Shown piece after piece: positions 8,945 to 17,395 of a DNA stretch of 42,963 nucleotides. The position numbers were made by a program, and so were the translations under genes. The DNA comes from Candidatus Poribacteria bacterium (GTDB lineage: Bacteria > Poribacteria > WGA-4E > WGA-3G): assembly GCA_022823085.1 (NCBI GenBank), contig JAJDXV010000101.1, forward strand, positions 1-42,963, in the 5' to 3' direction. The stretch's first letter is position 1. Each line of letters starts with the position of its first letter. Under the pieces are notes generated by a model that worked only from the letters and a program-made list of their open reading frames with translations, did not search any database and was not told the DNA's origin.

Positions 8945-9097
8945 TAGGACTTACGCAATTTAAACTGGAGTCCGTTCTGTTAGATGAAAGTTTTCGGAAA
9001 ACACAGCGTTCTGGTGTCACAATCTAACAGATTTGCGGCGTACTCGCCCAGATGCGAAGTGCATCGTGGTACAAAAGAGCATCTTGCGTAAGTCCTG
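8945..9097. mobile_element. MITE-1 copy A (5-bp target duplication)
   Basis: Perfect 13-bp terminal inverted repeats AGGACTTACGCAA (8946-8958) and TTGCGTAAGTCCT (9084-9096) bound a non-coding element. The 5-bp sequence CTAAA occurs directly on both sides (8940-8944 and 9098-9102), as expected of a target-site duplication. It lies in the gap between the second permease gene and the ATPase gene of the ABC operon. Confidence 0.85.
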
Positions 9098-9103
9098 CTA
9101 AAT

Positions 9104-10327
9104 TTAGAAACTCCGACGCATTGCGGCTGCTGGCGACATTTTCGCCGCGTAACGCGCAGGATAGAGTCCAGCAATGATTGTGAAAACAAAGAGCCATATC
9201 GGATAAACAGTGAACTGTTCGACCGTCATGATGGGATAGATAAATTCTTGTATTGTTACCCCGACCATCTCAATGCCGGTATAATCGATCCCGGTCCGGT
9301 TTAATATTGCTGTCACAAGGAAGCCGAGAACCATCCCGAATCCGATGCTCACAATCGCTAAAGCGCCTGCCTCAAATAAGATAACGCGCGCCATCCCGAA
9401 AGGACGCGTCCCAACGGCACGCAGGACACCGAATTCAAACATTCGTTCATATAATGACATAAAGAGCGTGTTGATAATCCCAAAGATGACGACAAAAAAC
9501 AGGATCACACCGATGATGTATTTGCTGTATTTCGTCATCTCTAATATGACTCGCAATTGCGATATCAGTTCTGTCCAGCTTAAAGCTTCGTTGCCATGTT
9601 CCGAATACGCCTCCCAAAAAGGGAGTGTCGCATCTTGTGCATAGCCGATGGAAGTAAATTTAATAGCGATTTCATGAATTTCATTCCTGATAGCGAGCAT
9701 CTCTTGCGCTTTTTGAATCCGAACGAACGCCATGCCGCTGTTCATCTCTTCACCCGCGAATTGATAGATACCGGAAACCCTGAACATCTCTTGGGAGAGG
9801 TCTCCACTTTCGGCTTGTGCTACCGTCACAACCACCCGATCCGCAAGCCCGATTTCCAGAATTTCGGCAAGTTTCGCACCGATAACAATATCACGGTTGT
9901 TATCGCCTTCAAAATAGACCCCTTCGGTTATGGCATCGTCAATTTGGGACAAGAATCTCTCTGTCGGCGGGTGAACCCCGACGAGGTTAATCGCACTGAC
10001 ATTCGCAGGGGACGTAATCATACTGGGCGCGAGCGTTCTTTGTGTGAAATGTTCGACAATCTCTTCCTGCGCGAGCCCCGTCGTTACTTCGTCGAGTGCC
10101 TGAATTGTTAGTGAGACCTCTTGTGCGTCTCGGAAACCGACCCGATGAATCTGTGCCTCGCCGAGGAAAGAGCTGGTAGCGGTTCGCACCATGTTCTCGG
10201 ACATCCCGATCATTAGCGCGTCAACAAAAATCAGTGCCGCCAGACCGATACCGATGGCTGTCGCGGCGATGAAGGTTCGCCGTTTATTCCGGAAGATGTT
10301 GCGCCAAGCCAGCTTGATTAAAATCAT
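9104..10327 (-). CDS. ABC transporter permease 2, LolC/E-MacB (FtsX) type
   Basis: This 407-residue permease has the FtsX/MacB architecture: a first membrane helix after WRNIFRNKRRTFIAA, a large periplasmic domain, and three C-terminal helices in which the stretch from YERMFEFGVLRAVGTRP is diagnostic. The open frame extends to 10576, but the extra residues run through a repeated leader and palindrome. ATG 10327 (MILIKLAWRN) follows AGGAAAA, so I use it. The ribosome site is supplied by the right end of the dispersed leader/palindrome element. With its upstream paralog it would form a heterodimeric permease powered by the ATPase at 8063-8803. Confidence 0.88.
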   Translation of the reverse strand: MILIKLAWRNIFRNKRRTFIAATAIGIGLAALIFVDALMIGMSENMVRTATSSFLGEAQIHRVGFRDAQEVSLTIQALDEVTTGLAQEEIVEHFTQRTLAPSMITSPANVSAINLVGVHPPTERFLSQIDDAITEGVYFEGDNNRDIVIGAKLAEILEIGLADRVVVTVAQAESGDLSQEMFRVSGIYQFAGEEMNSGMAFVRIQKAQEMLAIRNEIHEIAIKFTSIGYAQDATLPFWEAYSEHGNEALSWTELISQLRVILEMTKYSKYIIGVILFFVVIFGIINTLFMSLYERMFEFGVLRAVGTRPFGMARVILFEAGALAIVSIGFGMVLGFLVTAILNRTGIDYTGIEMVGVTIQEFIYPIMTVEQFTVYPIWLFVFTIIAGLYPARYAAKMSPAAAMRRSF

Positions 10328-10412
10328 TTTTTTACTTTTCCTGAGACCGAAAATATCGTGCTTTTGTGAAATAACATTATTGTCGATATTTTCGGTCTCG
10401 GTTCGGTTAGGT
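10328..10412 (-). promoter_or_regulatory. Dispersed leader split by a 57-bp palindrome, copy 1
   Basis: On the minus strand the sequence ACCGAACCG is followed by a perfect 16-bp inverted repeat, GAGACCGAAAATATCG (10343-10358) with CGATATTTTCGGTCTC (10384-10399), then CAGGAAAA, which is the ribosome site of the permease gene. The stem and its 25-nt loop are repeated base for base at 38313-38369. Copies of the leader without the palindrome read ACCGAACCG-CAAGGAAAA, so the palindrome looks inserted. Confidence 0.8.
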
Positions 10413-10464
10413 GAGTTGACATACCTAATACCTCTTTGCTGATGGCTGACCGCTGAAAGCCACA

Positions 10465-11679
10465 TCAATGTGTCCGCATCGCTTTCGCGGGCATAATCCG
10501 GGCGGCTTTTATCGCAGGGAACAGACTCACTATCGCCGCCGATACCAAAACAGTGATAGCAGGAATGACCAGACATCGGACGTTGACGACAGCGTACAAT
10601 GTCTTGAGTTTCATACCGCCGTAGGTAATTTCTTCGGGATATGTGATGCCGTATATAGAGAGTAGATAATTGACCAAAGCACCGAGGATCGCGCCGACAC
10701 AGATGCTTGCAAGTGCTATGATGACGACCTCGCAGACGACGAGCCAGAAGACTTGCATCGGCTTTGTTCCAACCGCCTTTAGTACACCGTACTCACGCGT
10801 CCGCTCTAACACCGACATCAACACCGTGTTGAGAACGCCGATAGCGACAATCAGCATAATTACCAAACGGGAAATCGCATCGCCTTGTTGGTCGGTTTGC
10901 ATGGCACGATAAAAGGATTTGGCGACTACCTGCCACGGTGCGACATCAAGCGTTGGATCGTTGAGTTGTGTTTCGATTGCCCTCGTAATCTTATCGACTT
11001 GGTTGATGTTTGAAACAATCACAACAATTTCGTGGACACGTCCGTTAAGCACCAGCAGTTCCTGAGCGTCTTCGATATGCAGATAACACCCGATCCGATC
11101 CGTTGCATCGTCGTCGCTCTCTACGATCCCGACGATCTTATACACATCGTTCGCAATCGAACCGTCGGCACCCTGTGAGACAATCACGATTTCGCTGCCA
11201 ACCGTCGCAGCGACAATCTTCGCCAGACTTTTCCCAATGACTGCCTCGTGTGATGGGGTTTCTGCAAGTGTGTTGCCTTCAACGACTTTTTGATCAAATC
11301 GGGTTGCTTCAGTTTCGCGAGCGACATCAACCCCGATGATCTGGATAGCCGTGCTTTTTTCACCGACCGAACCGAGTCCTGCGCCGTACGCTCTCGGTGT
11401 CCACGCTTCAACGCCAGCAGTGCTCTGGATGACTTCGCCCACTGCAGAAAGGTCGTCGATCGTTTTATAAAGCGACGGTTTATCGAGGTATCCGTCGCGA
11501 TGCACCTGAATATGTCCAATCCGGTTTCGGGTGAACATGGTGATAATGTTCCCGTACGCGCCGTCGGACAAACCGATAGTTAGCGATAGGAGCGTGAAAC
11601 CGACAACCATGGCGAGGCCGGTAAGGATCGTACGCCGTTTTTGGCGAAAAGTGTTACGAAAGGCGATTTTGAATATCAT
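10465..11679 (-). CDS. ABC transporter permease 1, LolC/E-MacB (FtsX) type
   Basis: This 404-residue protein has the same architecture as its downstream neighbour: FRNTFRQKRRTILTG and a first membrane helix, a periplasmic domain of about 220 residues, and C-terminal helices after LERTREYGVLKAVGTKP. FtsX-type permeases of this kind move lipoproteins or small molecules from the inner membrane. It lies 35 nt downstream of a LolA-like gene and 137 nt upstream of the second permease. No strong ribosome site is visible before ATG 11679. The arrangement suggests a lipoprotein-sorting or efflux system, but the substrate is unknown. Confidence 0.88.
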   Translation of the reverse strand: MIFKIAFRNTFRQKRRTILTGLAMVVGFTLLSLTIGLSDGAYGNIITMFTRNRIGHIQVHRDGYLDKPSLYKTIDDLSAVGEVIQSTAGVEAWTPRAYGAGLGSVGEKSTAIQIIGVDVARETEATRFDQKVVEGNTLAETPSHEAVIGKSLAKIVAATVGSEIVIVSQGADGSIANDVYKIVGIVESDDDATDRIGCYLHIEDAQELLVLNGRVHEIVVIVSNINQVDKITRAIETQLNDPTLDVAPWQVVAKSFYRAMQTDQQGDAISRLVIMLIVAIGVLNTVLMSVLERTREYGVLKAVGTKPMQVFWLVVCEVVIIALASICVGAILGALVNYLLSIYGITYPEEITYGGMKLKTLYAVVNVRCLVIPAITVLVSAAIVSLFPAIKAARIMPAKAMRTH

Positions 11680-11714
11680 AACGCAGTAGGAAAACCTGTG
11701 CCGTGTGCCGTAAC

Positions 11715-12509
11715 CTATCTTCTTCGCTGAAGGTTTCGGCGCGTGAAGATTTTATTGTCGATTTCTGAATCGAAAGTCGCATTCAACCATCGGACAACCG
11801 TTTTGTGTCCGTCTTTGTTCTGTGGGATGATCTCCATCACGGACGGTGCGATTTTGTCACCAAAGGTCTTGATTTCTTTGAAATTCATCACCCGCATCAG
11901 ATTCCCTTTCTCGTCATAGAACCGCTGCCATACCGGCATATAATCCTCAGATTGCACGGCTGCGATAATCTTACCCCAAACGATTGGGGAATCTTCTTTC
12001 GGTATGAGTTGAATATAGAGGTGCTCCGGGATTGCGTTTTCTGGTGTAATTAGTTGGTATGTGTAATCATTGAGCATTGACGATTCCCGAACCAAATCGT
12101 CGTTTGTGAAATCGGAACCCATCCACGACCCCATCATCATCGACGGCGGGATTTTCATCACCTTATTTGTCTTCGGCAGATAGTTCCACATCTCGTTGCC
12201 GATGCGTAATGTCGCTACGCCTTGTTCTTTCTTTGGTGCCGTAATTCGGATAAAAGTCTTGCGCATCCCTTCTGTCCAGACTGTCATTGCAAGCGTGCGT
12301 TCCCAGTGCGGCGTGACGATGTGCATCTCCATGTCGGCATGACTCGTTTCACTGCGATAGAGTTGATCGATCTTTTTAACGATAGTTTCGACATCAAGCG
12401 CAGTCTCGTCGGCTTGTACGGACACGCAGAATGGAACAGCCAACACAAGTAGAAAACACACCTTCAAACCCTGTAATCCTTTCTGTGTTTTACTTCTACA
12501 TTTCGCCAT
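11715..12509 (-). CDS. Periplasmic LolA-like outer-membrane lipoprotein-sorting protein
   Basis: This 264-residue protein has a signal peptide (VCFLLVLAVPFCVSVQA) and a LolA/LolB-like domain. The stretch from DMEMHIVTPHWERTLAM through MRKTFIRITAPKKEQGVATL to MWNYLPKTNKVMKIPPSMM is characteristic of the family often annotated as outer-membrane lipoprotein-sorting protein. It would carry lipid-modified cargo or lipids across the periplasm. ATG 12521 touches the AAAGGA ribosome site, so ATG 12509, with proper spacing, is the better start. It is the first gene of the ABC operon, which supports a shared task with the two permeases and the ATPase. Confidence 0.85.
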   Translation of the reverse strand: MAKCRSKTQKGLQGLKVCFLLVLAVPFCVSVQADETALDVETIVKKIDQLYRSETSHADMEMHIVTPHWERTLAMTVWTEGMRKTFIRITAPKKEQGVATLRIGNEMWNYLPKTNKVMKIPPSMMMGSWMGSDFTNDDLVRESSMLNDYTYQLITPENAIPEHLYIQLIPKEDSPIVWGKIIAAVQSEDYMPVWQRFYDEKGNLMRVMNFKEIKTFGDKIAPSVMEIIPQNKDGHKTVVRWLNATFDSEIDNKIFTRRNLQRRR

Positions 12510-12848
12510 TTTTTCGATCATCCTTTCTATTTCGTTTTATGTTATATGATACAGTAAAATGTCTTAAGAGTGCAAGTTTTTCGTATTTGCCGTTGGGATT
12601 TCCGAATCCCGATTTATTTTTCGAGAACTGTCTGGTGCAAGGTTTCCGCTAATATTCGGTTGACATCTGTCCGATGGGTGCTGAGTCTCATTATCGCCTC
12701 AGATAAAATAAAACAAAACTACGACCGTGCATGGAAAACCCTCGGCAACAAGTAACGCAGTCTTGGGTTCTCTAACAGACAATATTACCTGCAAGTCAAT
12801 CCCACCAAACGGTCTCCAGTCAAACACAAGAAACCTTCAAAAAATATA

Positions 12849-12878
12849 TTGACAGCATTGCTTTCTGCAGTGTATGAT
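12849..12878 (+). promoter_or_regulatory. Sigma70-type promoter of gnd
   Basis: TTGACA (12849-12854) and TATGAT (12873-12878) are separated by 18 nt, and AGGAGG (12900-12905) lies 8 nt before the TTG start of gnd. The rest of the 12522-12848 gap shows no gene that I can support. Confidence 0.75.
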
Positions 12879-12913
12879 ATGCAAAGCATACACCACTATA
12901 GGAGGAAACAGAT

Positions 12914-14377
12914 TTGGCGGCAGACATTGGACTCATCGGATTAGCAGTGATGGGCGAAAACCTTGCCCTGAACATGGAAAGCAAAGGCTTTGAAGTGGCG
13001 GTCTTTAACCGTACCGTTTCACGTGTTGACGATTTCATCGCAGGTGCTGCGAACGGCAAAAATATCACTGGTGCACATTCTATACCAGAACTGATTGAGA
13101 AACTCGACAGTCCTCGAAAAATTATCTTGATGGTAAAATCAGGGGAACCGGTCGATGCGTTTATTGGCCAGTTAGTCCCACACCTCTCAAAAGGCGACCT
13201 GATTATTGATGGTGGCAACTCCAATTTTAACGATACAATCCGTCGGAACACGGAGTTGGCTGAACAGGATATTTTGTTTATTGGAACAGGTATCTCTGGG
13301 GGCGAAGAAGGCGCGCTCAAAGGGCCGGCGATGATGCCGGGCGGTTCAGCAGAGGCTTATGCACTTGTGGCGCCGATCTTTACGAAAATTGCGGCGCAGG
13401 TGGACGGAACGCCGTGCTGCTCCTACATCGGCCCCGACGGTGCCGGGCATTACGTCAAGATGGTACATAACGGTATTGAATACGGCGATATGCAACTGAT
13501 CTGCGAAGCCTACTCGCTGATGCAAAACGTCTTAGGCATGAACGCCGACGAGATGCACGAGGTCTTCAGCGCATGGAATCGCGGTGAACTCAATTCCTAC
13601 CTCATCGAAATCACGGCTGACATCTTCACACAACGTGATAGTAGCGGTACACCGTTTGTGGATGTTGTATTAGACCAAGCCGGACAAAAAGGCACGGGTA
13701 AATGGACGAGCATCTCCGCGCTGGATCTCGGTATCTCCGCCCCGACAATCGCGGAGGCGGTTTTTGCGCGTTGTATCTCTGCTATCAAAACCGAACGCGT
13801 TGCAGCAGCGGAGGCGATCCAAGGCCCCGTCGGCACATTCCAAGGGGATCGAGATGCGGTGCTCAAGGAGATCCACGATGCACTTTACGCCGCAAAAATC
13901 TGCTCTTATGCGCAAGGTTTCGCCTTGATGCGAGAGGCGAGCGAAGAGTTCGGATGGAACTTAGACCTCGGTCAGATTAGTCTCGGTTGGCGTGGCGGCT
14001 GTATTATCCGCGCGAAATTCCTGCATCGGATTGCTGAGGCGTTTGAACGGGACCCAGCGCTCCCGAACCTACTCCTCGATTCTTATTTCCGCGGTGTCAT
14101 TGAAGCGGCGCAACCGAATTGGCGAAACGTTATCGTCACGGCTACGCAGCTCGGTGTCCCGATTCCGGCGTTCAGTTCCGCGTTAGCCTACTTTGATAGT
14201 TACCGTAACGGCAGGCTCTCTGCAAATCTCATCCAATCGATGCGTGACTACTTCGGCGCGCACACCTACCACAAGCTTGATGCAGATGGCAACACGATCC
14301 TCGGAAAAGATGGCGAGCCGACGGTATTCCACACCGAATGGATGCTTGAAGGTCGTCCGGAAATCATTGTTGATTGA
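12914..14377 (+). CDS. gnd: 6-phosphogluconate dehydrogenase, decarboxylating
   Basis: This 487-residue enzyme oxidises 6-phosphogluconate to ribulose 5-phosphate and CO2 in the oxidative pentose-phosphate pathway. The N-terminal Rossmann fold has [13 protein letters not shown] and an NR pair (FNRT) typical of NADP use. The catalytic helix [18 protein letters not shown] carries the active-site Lys, and the GGNSNF and [11 protein letters not shown] signatures are intact. Length matches the long homodimeric form. The start is TTG with AGGAGG 8 nt upstream. A good promoter lies upstream, and the following genes have their own leaders, so it may be monocistronic. Confidence 0.96.
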   Translation: MAADIGLIGLAVMGENLALNMESKGFEVAVFNRTVSRVDDFIAGAANGKNITGAHSIPELIEKLDSPRKIILMVKSGEPVDAFIGQLVPHLSKGDLIIDGGNSNFNDTIRRNTELAEQDILFIGTGISGGEEGALKGPAMMPGGSAEAYALVAPIFTKIAAQVDGTPCCSYIGPDGAGHYVKMVHNGIEYGDMQLICEAYSLMQNVLGMNADEMHEVFSAWNRGELNSYLIEITADIFTQRDSSGTPFVDVVLDQAGQKGTGKWTSISALDLGISAPTIAEAVFARCISAIKTERVAAAEAIQGPVGTFQGDRDAVLKEIHDALYAAKICSYAQGFALMREASEEFGWNLDLGQISLGWRGGCIIRAKFLHRIAEAFERDPALPNLLLDSYFRGVIEAAQPNWRNVIVTATQLGVPIPAFSSALAYFDSYRNGRLSANLIQSMRDYFGAHTYHKLDADGNTILGKDGEPTVFHTEWMLEGRPEIIVD

Positions 14378-14418
14378 AGTTATTCTGCGGGGCATCGGAG
14401 TTCTGTTCTACAATCGGA

Positions 14419-14539
14419 CCCGTAGCCCGTAATGAAGCAGATCGCTTATGGGTGATTACACCGCAAAATGGAGGGCGGATTTAAGAATAGCACGTCAAAA
14501 TTTTGACTCACGTTGTTCTTCCGCAAGGTAAAATTAAAA
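14419..14539 (+). promoter_or_regulatory. Dispersed leader before the HAD gene
   Basis: CCCGTAGCCCGTAA (14419-14432), GGAGGGCGGAT (14470-14480) and CCGCAAGG.AAAATTAAAA directly before the start codon recur in the same order at 15548-15639 before the next gene. This copy has an extra 33-nt segment after GAAG. A perfect 14-nt palindrome, GTCAAAATTTTGAC, lies at 14494-14507. The element supplies the ribosome site. Confidence 0.6.
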
Positions 14540-15436
14540 ATGGAACACGGCGCACAACAGGCACTTTACGATTTCAAACCGCAGCACGATTTTTTTGTCG
14601 GCATTGACTCAGACGGTTGCGTCTTTAACAGTATGGAGGTCAAACACAACGACTGTTTCAGCGTGAACCTTGTCAAACATTTCGGATTGGCATCTATCTC
14701 ACGGCAGGTACATCAGGCATGGGATTTCGTGAATCTCTATTCCAAGACGCGCGGCACGAACCGGTTCAAGGCGATCTTGCTGGTGTGCGATTTCTTACGC
14801 GAGATGCCGCTCGTCGAGAAAATGGGTGTCGCGGTCCCTGAACTCCCCTACTTAAGAGATTGGGTCGAAAATGAAACTAAACTCGGCAACCCGGCTTTAC
14901 AAACGGCTATCGACACCACAACCGGCGAAAGACATGGCGAGCTAAGTCAGGTGATGGCGTGGAGTCTGGGTGTGAACGAAAGCGTCGCTGAGATTGTGTA
15001 TAACCTCCCACCATTTCCCGGCGTGCGTGAGACTTTGCAACGGCTGCAAGGCAAAGCGGATGTCATTGTTGTCTCTGCGACACCGGATGAAGCACTCCAA
15101 CGTGAATGGGCGGAACACGAAATTGACCGCTACGTTGCGCTCATCGCCGGACAGGAGATGGGTACGAAAACCGAGCACCTCACGATTACAACGAAAGACA
15201 GGTACCCCGAAAACCGAGTCTTGATGCTCGGCGATTCTCCCGGCGACCTGAAAGCAGCGCAAGATGTCGGTGCACTGTTCTTTCCTGTCAATCCGGGTGC
15301 TGAAGACGCATCGTGGCAACTGTTCCTTGATGAAGCGATGGGTAAGTTTTTCAACGGACAATACGCCGGTGCCTACGAGAATGCGTTGATTGACAAATTC
15401 CAAGAATTGTTGCCGGAAACCCCACCGTGGCAGTGA
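14540..15436 (+). CDS. HAD-superfamily phosphatase
   Basis: This 298-residue protein has the four HAD motifs: the nucleophile in GIDSDGCVFNS (motif I), VVSATP (motif II), a Lys in GTKTEH (motif III) and MLGDSPGDLKAAQ (motif IV). It would hydrolyse a phosphate ester in the cytoplasm, and the fold resembles phosphoglycolate-phosphatase-type members. The frame is open from a TTG at 14513, but ATG 14540 follows CAAGG at good spacing in the dispersed leader, so I prefer it. The substrate is unknown. The neighbouring 2-hydroxyacid dehydrogenase has the same type of leader and may be co-regulated. Confidence 0.82.
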   Translation: MEHGAQQALYDFKPQHDFFVGIDSDGCVFNSMEVKHNDCFSVNLVKHFGLASISRQVHQAWDFVNLYSKTRGTNRFKAILLVCDFLREMPLVEKMGVAVPELPYLRDWVENETKLGNPALQTAIDTTTGERHGELSQVMAWSLGVNESVAEIVYNLPPFPGVRETLQRLQGKADVIVVSATPDEALQREWAEHEIDRYVALIAGQEMGTKTEHLTITTKDRYPENRVLMLGDSPGDLKAAQDVGALFFPVNPGAEDASWQLFLDEAMGKFFNGQYAGAYENALIDKFQELLPETPPWQ

Positions 15437-15547
15437 AGGTCTGCAAATTATTTGTAGGGCTTAAATAGGGTGATGGATGTAAGGGATAATTCACACTTGG
15501 ATTGTGATCTATTCTATGGTGCGCAGGTTTTTCAGTACAGGACACAC

Positions 15548-15639
15548 CCCGTAGCCCGTAACGAAGTGGAGGGCGGATCTACGGAAAAGGACGTGAATCC
15601 TCCAACTTACTTGATCGAACCGCAAGGAAAAATTAAAAT
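15548..15639 (+). promoter_or_regulatory. Dispersed leader before the 2-hydroxyacid dehydrogenase gene
   Basis: CCCGTAGCCCGTAA (15548-15561), GCGGATCTACGG, GATCGAACCGCAAGG and AAAATTAAAA occur in order and end at the start codon. The same order, with GCGGATATACGG and GACCGAACCGCAAGG, lies before the MFS gene on the other strand (26452-26543). CAAGGA supplies the ribosome site. Confidence 0.7.
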
Positions 15640-16590
15640 ATGAAGATACTATTACAAGGACGTGTTGATGGCGAATCCCTTAAGCGACTCGAAAGTATCA
15701 TCGGTGACGAACATACTTATGTTGCACCGGGTTCGCGCGAGGAAATTATTGAAGAAGGCAAAGATGCTGAAATTTTTTTCGGTTTCTGCAGCGAAGACAT
15801 TTTCCCGCATTTACCGAACATCAAATGGATCCAATCCTCCAGTGCCGGTATGGACAAGCACATGTATCCCGCGCTCCGTCAGAGCGATGTTGTCTTAACG
15901 AATGCTGCCGGATTATACGCGAAGCACGTCGCTGACCAAGCGTTTGCACTCCTGCTCGGTCTAGCGCGCGGTATCCACGAATCTGTCCGGAATCAGGACA
16001 AACACCAATGGGGTGGCCGCCGTAGCATGCCGATGATCGAGATTGACGGTTTCAAGATCGGCATCGTCGGGATGGGTGGTATCGGGATGGAGATGGCGAA
16101 ACGTGCGAAAGGGTTTGATATGCACGTCATCGCTGTCGATGCCTATCGTAAAGATAAACCTGATAACGTTGATGAACTGGTCGGGATGGATCAGCTCTCC
16201 AATGTGATGCGCCAGGTGGATGTCGTAATGATTGCGTGTCCGCTGACTGAAGAGACACGCGGTCTCATCAATAAGGATAACCTATCTGTGATGCAACCGA
16301 CAGCGTTCTTTATCAACGTTGCGCGTGGTCCGATTGTCAACGAACCCGATCTGATTGAGATTTTGCAGGAAGGTACAATCGCTGCGGCTGGTTTGGATGT
16401 CACCGAGATTGAGCCGCTTGCAGCAGAGAGTCCGTTGTGGGACTTTGATAACGTCATCATTTCGCCGCATTCTGCGGGTGGTTCCCAGCACCGTATACGC
16501 CGTATCACTGAGTTCTTCTTAGATAACTTGGAACGGTATCTGAAGGGTGAAGAGCTGAAGAATGTTGTGAATAAGCAACTTGGATTTTAG
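15640..16590 (+). CDS. D-2-hydroxyacid dehydrogenase
   Basis: This 316-residue protein belongs to the NAD-dependent D-isomer-specific 2-hydroxyacid dehydrogenase family. The dinucleotide loop GIVGMGGIGMEMAKRAKG is followed by an acidic residue (AVDAY). The catalytic Arg lies in NVARGPIVNE, the Glu in VTEIEPL and the His in ISPHSAGG. Such enzymes interconvert 2-oxoacids and D-2-hydroxyacids. No feature fixes the substrate. The ATG follows CAAGGA in a leader shared with several unrelated genes, and a clear terminator follows the stop. Confidence 0.9.
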   Translation: MKILLQGRVDGESLKRLESIIGDEHTYVAPGSREEIIEEGKDAEIFFGFCSEDIFPHLPNIKWIQSSSAGMDKHMYPALRQSDVVLTNAAGLYAKHVADQAFALLLGLARGIHESVRNQDKHQWGGRRSMPMIEIDGFKIGIVGMGGIGMEMAKRAKGFDMHVIAVDAYRKDKPDNVDELVGMDQLSNVMRQVDVVMIACPLTEETRGLINKDNLSVMQPTAFFINVARGPIVNEPDLIEILQEGTIAAAGLDVTEIEPLAAESPLWDFDNVIISPHSAGGSQHRIRRITEFFLDNLERYLKGEELKNVVNKQLGF

Positions 16591-16607
16591 GAGAATATCT
16601 ATTTTTC

Positions 16608-16642
16608 CAGTGCCTTGGTCTTGAGATTAAGGCACTGCTTTT
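16608..16642 (+). terminator. Intrinsic terminator of the 2-hydroxyacid dehydrogenase gene
   Basis: CAGTGCCTT (16608-16616) and AAGGCACTG (16629-16637) form a perfect 9-bp stem with a 12-nt loop, followed by CTTTT. Confidence 0.8.
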
Positions 16643-16651
16643 CAAACTTTG

Positions 16652-16874
16652 CAGGACTTACGCAATTTTGACTATAGTTCGTTTTGTTATAGTAGATCCT
16701 GTAATTACTTATACACTTAGCATCGGTGCGGTTAGGAAACCGCACCTACCGGGGGGTTGAAAGTGTGTATTTATTTTTGGAATTTACTATAAATGAAATT
16801 TTTCGGAAAACACAGTTGTCCGGTAACACAGGCTAACAGCCTATGGTACAAAACAGCAGCATACGTAAGCTCTA
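16652..16874. mobile_element. MITE-1 copy B, interrupted by MITE-2
   Basis: AGGACTTACGCAATTTTGA (from 16653) matches the left end of the other copies, and TTTTTCGGAAAACACAG (from 16799) through GCATACGTAAGCTCT matches the right half, with a decayed right terminus. The internal 100 bp (16690-16789) are foreign. No clean target duplication is visible. Confidence 0.7.
16690..16789. mobile_element. MITE-2 nested inside MITE-1 at a TA
   Basis: This 100-bp element begins TAGTAGATCCTGTAATTA and ends GGAATTTACTA, imperfect inverted repeats of each other. It is flanked by TA on both sides (16688-16689 and 16790-16791). Removing it and one TA restores GTTTTGTTAAATGAAA, which matches GTTCTGTTAGATGAAA at the same place in MITE-1 copy A. 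Its centre is a hairpin, GGTGCGGTT with AACCGCACC. TA duplication is typical of IS630/Tc1-mariner-type transposition. Confidence 0.75.
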
Positions 16875-16876
16875 TC

Positions 16877-16939
16877 ATGATCGAATACAAAGGGTATATC
16901 GGAGTCGTTGATTTTGATCCAGCAATAGACATCTTCTGA
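16877..16939 (+). pseudogene. Relic of a HicB-type antitoxin gene (first 20 codons)
   Basis: An ATG frame encodes MIEYKGYIGVVDFDPAIDIF and then TGA. This matches the typical N-terminus of HicB-family proteins, which normally continue into HGEVIN-type sequence, but nothing downstream continues it. It begins 3 nt after the right end of MITE-1 copy B. The family match is from recall, not a search. Confidence 0.5.
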
Positions 16940-16971
16940 CGGGGTGCCTGTAAAATTTTGTTGAGTTTTCC

Positions 16972-17001
16972 TTGCCAATCAACAAGACGTTAATGTATAA
17001 T
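16972..17001 (+). promoter_or_regulatory. Putative promoter of the HicB-like gene
   Basis: TTGCCA (16972-16977) and TATAAT (16996-17001) are separated by 18 nt, about 60 nt upstream of the HicB-like start codon. Confidence 0.5.
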
Positions 17002-17060
17002 TACGAAAAGGATTTGAACCTCTTAGCGGGTTCACTGAAAAATTCCGATAAACACCAATT

Positions 17061-17303
17061 ATGGAATACGTCGTTATTTTTGAAAAATGTAGAAACAATT
17101 ATGGTGCTTATGTCCCTGACCTTCCGGGTTGTGCTGTTGTCGGGGCGACCCTGGAGGAAGTGCGGACGTTGATTGCCGAAGCTATCGCTTTTCATATTGA
17201 GGGGTTACAGGCAGCAGGAGAGGTCGTTCCGCGGCCATCAGCAAAACTACCAGTTCAGAGTGCTTCAGAAGTTTCGGCAGCACTGATCGAAGCGTCCCAA
17301 TGA
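17061..17303 (+). CDS. HicB-like antitoxin-family protein
   Basis: This 80-residue protein has the HicB fold signature: MEYVVIFEKCRNNYGAYVPD followed by LPGCAVVGATLEEV and a helix with EAIAFHIEGL. HicB proteins usually neutralise the HicA ribonuclease and repress their own operon. No hicA-like gene lies on either side and there is no C-terminal DNA-binding domain, so this is a solitary HicB-like protein. No clear ribosome site precedes the ATG. It lies 92 nt upstream of the first AAA/nuclease gene in the same direction and could be co-transcribed with it. Confidence 0.75.
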   Translation: MEYVVIFEKCRNNYGAYVPDLPGCAVVGATLEEVRTLIAEAIAFHIEGLQAAGEVVPRPSAKLPVQSASEVSAALIEASQ

Positions 17304-17395
17304 CTCTAAACTGACGATGTTGTTTTCCACCAACCAAACGCGACCTTGGCGATAATCCTGAAATTCTACGCGAGAGACAATAGGAGTGGTAGTGA

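Noticed and set aside
10328..10576. N-terminal extension of permease 2
   Set aside because: It runs through the palindrome and repeated leader, and the permease start has its own ribosome site.
16972..17172. 66-codon frame overlapping the HicB-like gene, considered as hicA
   Set aside because: It has no HicA features and most of it overlaps the HicB-like gene in another frame.
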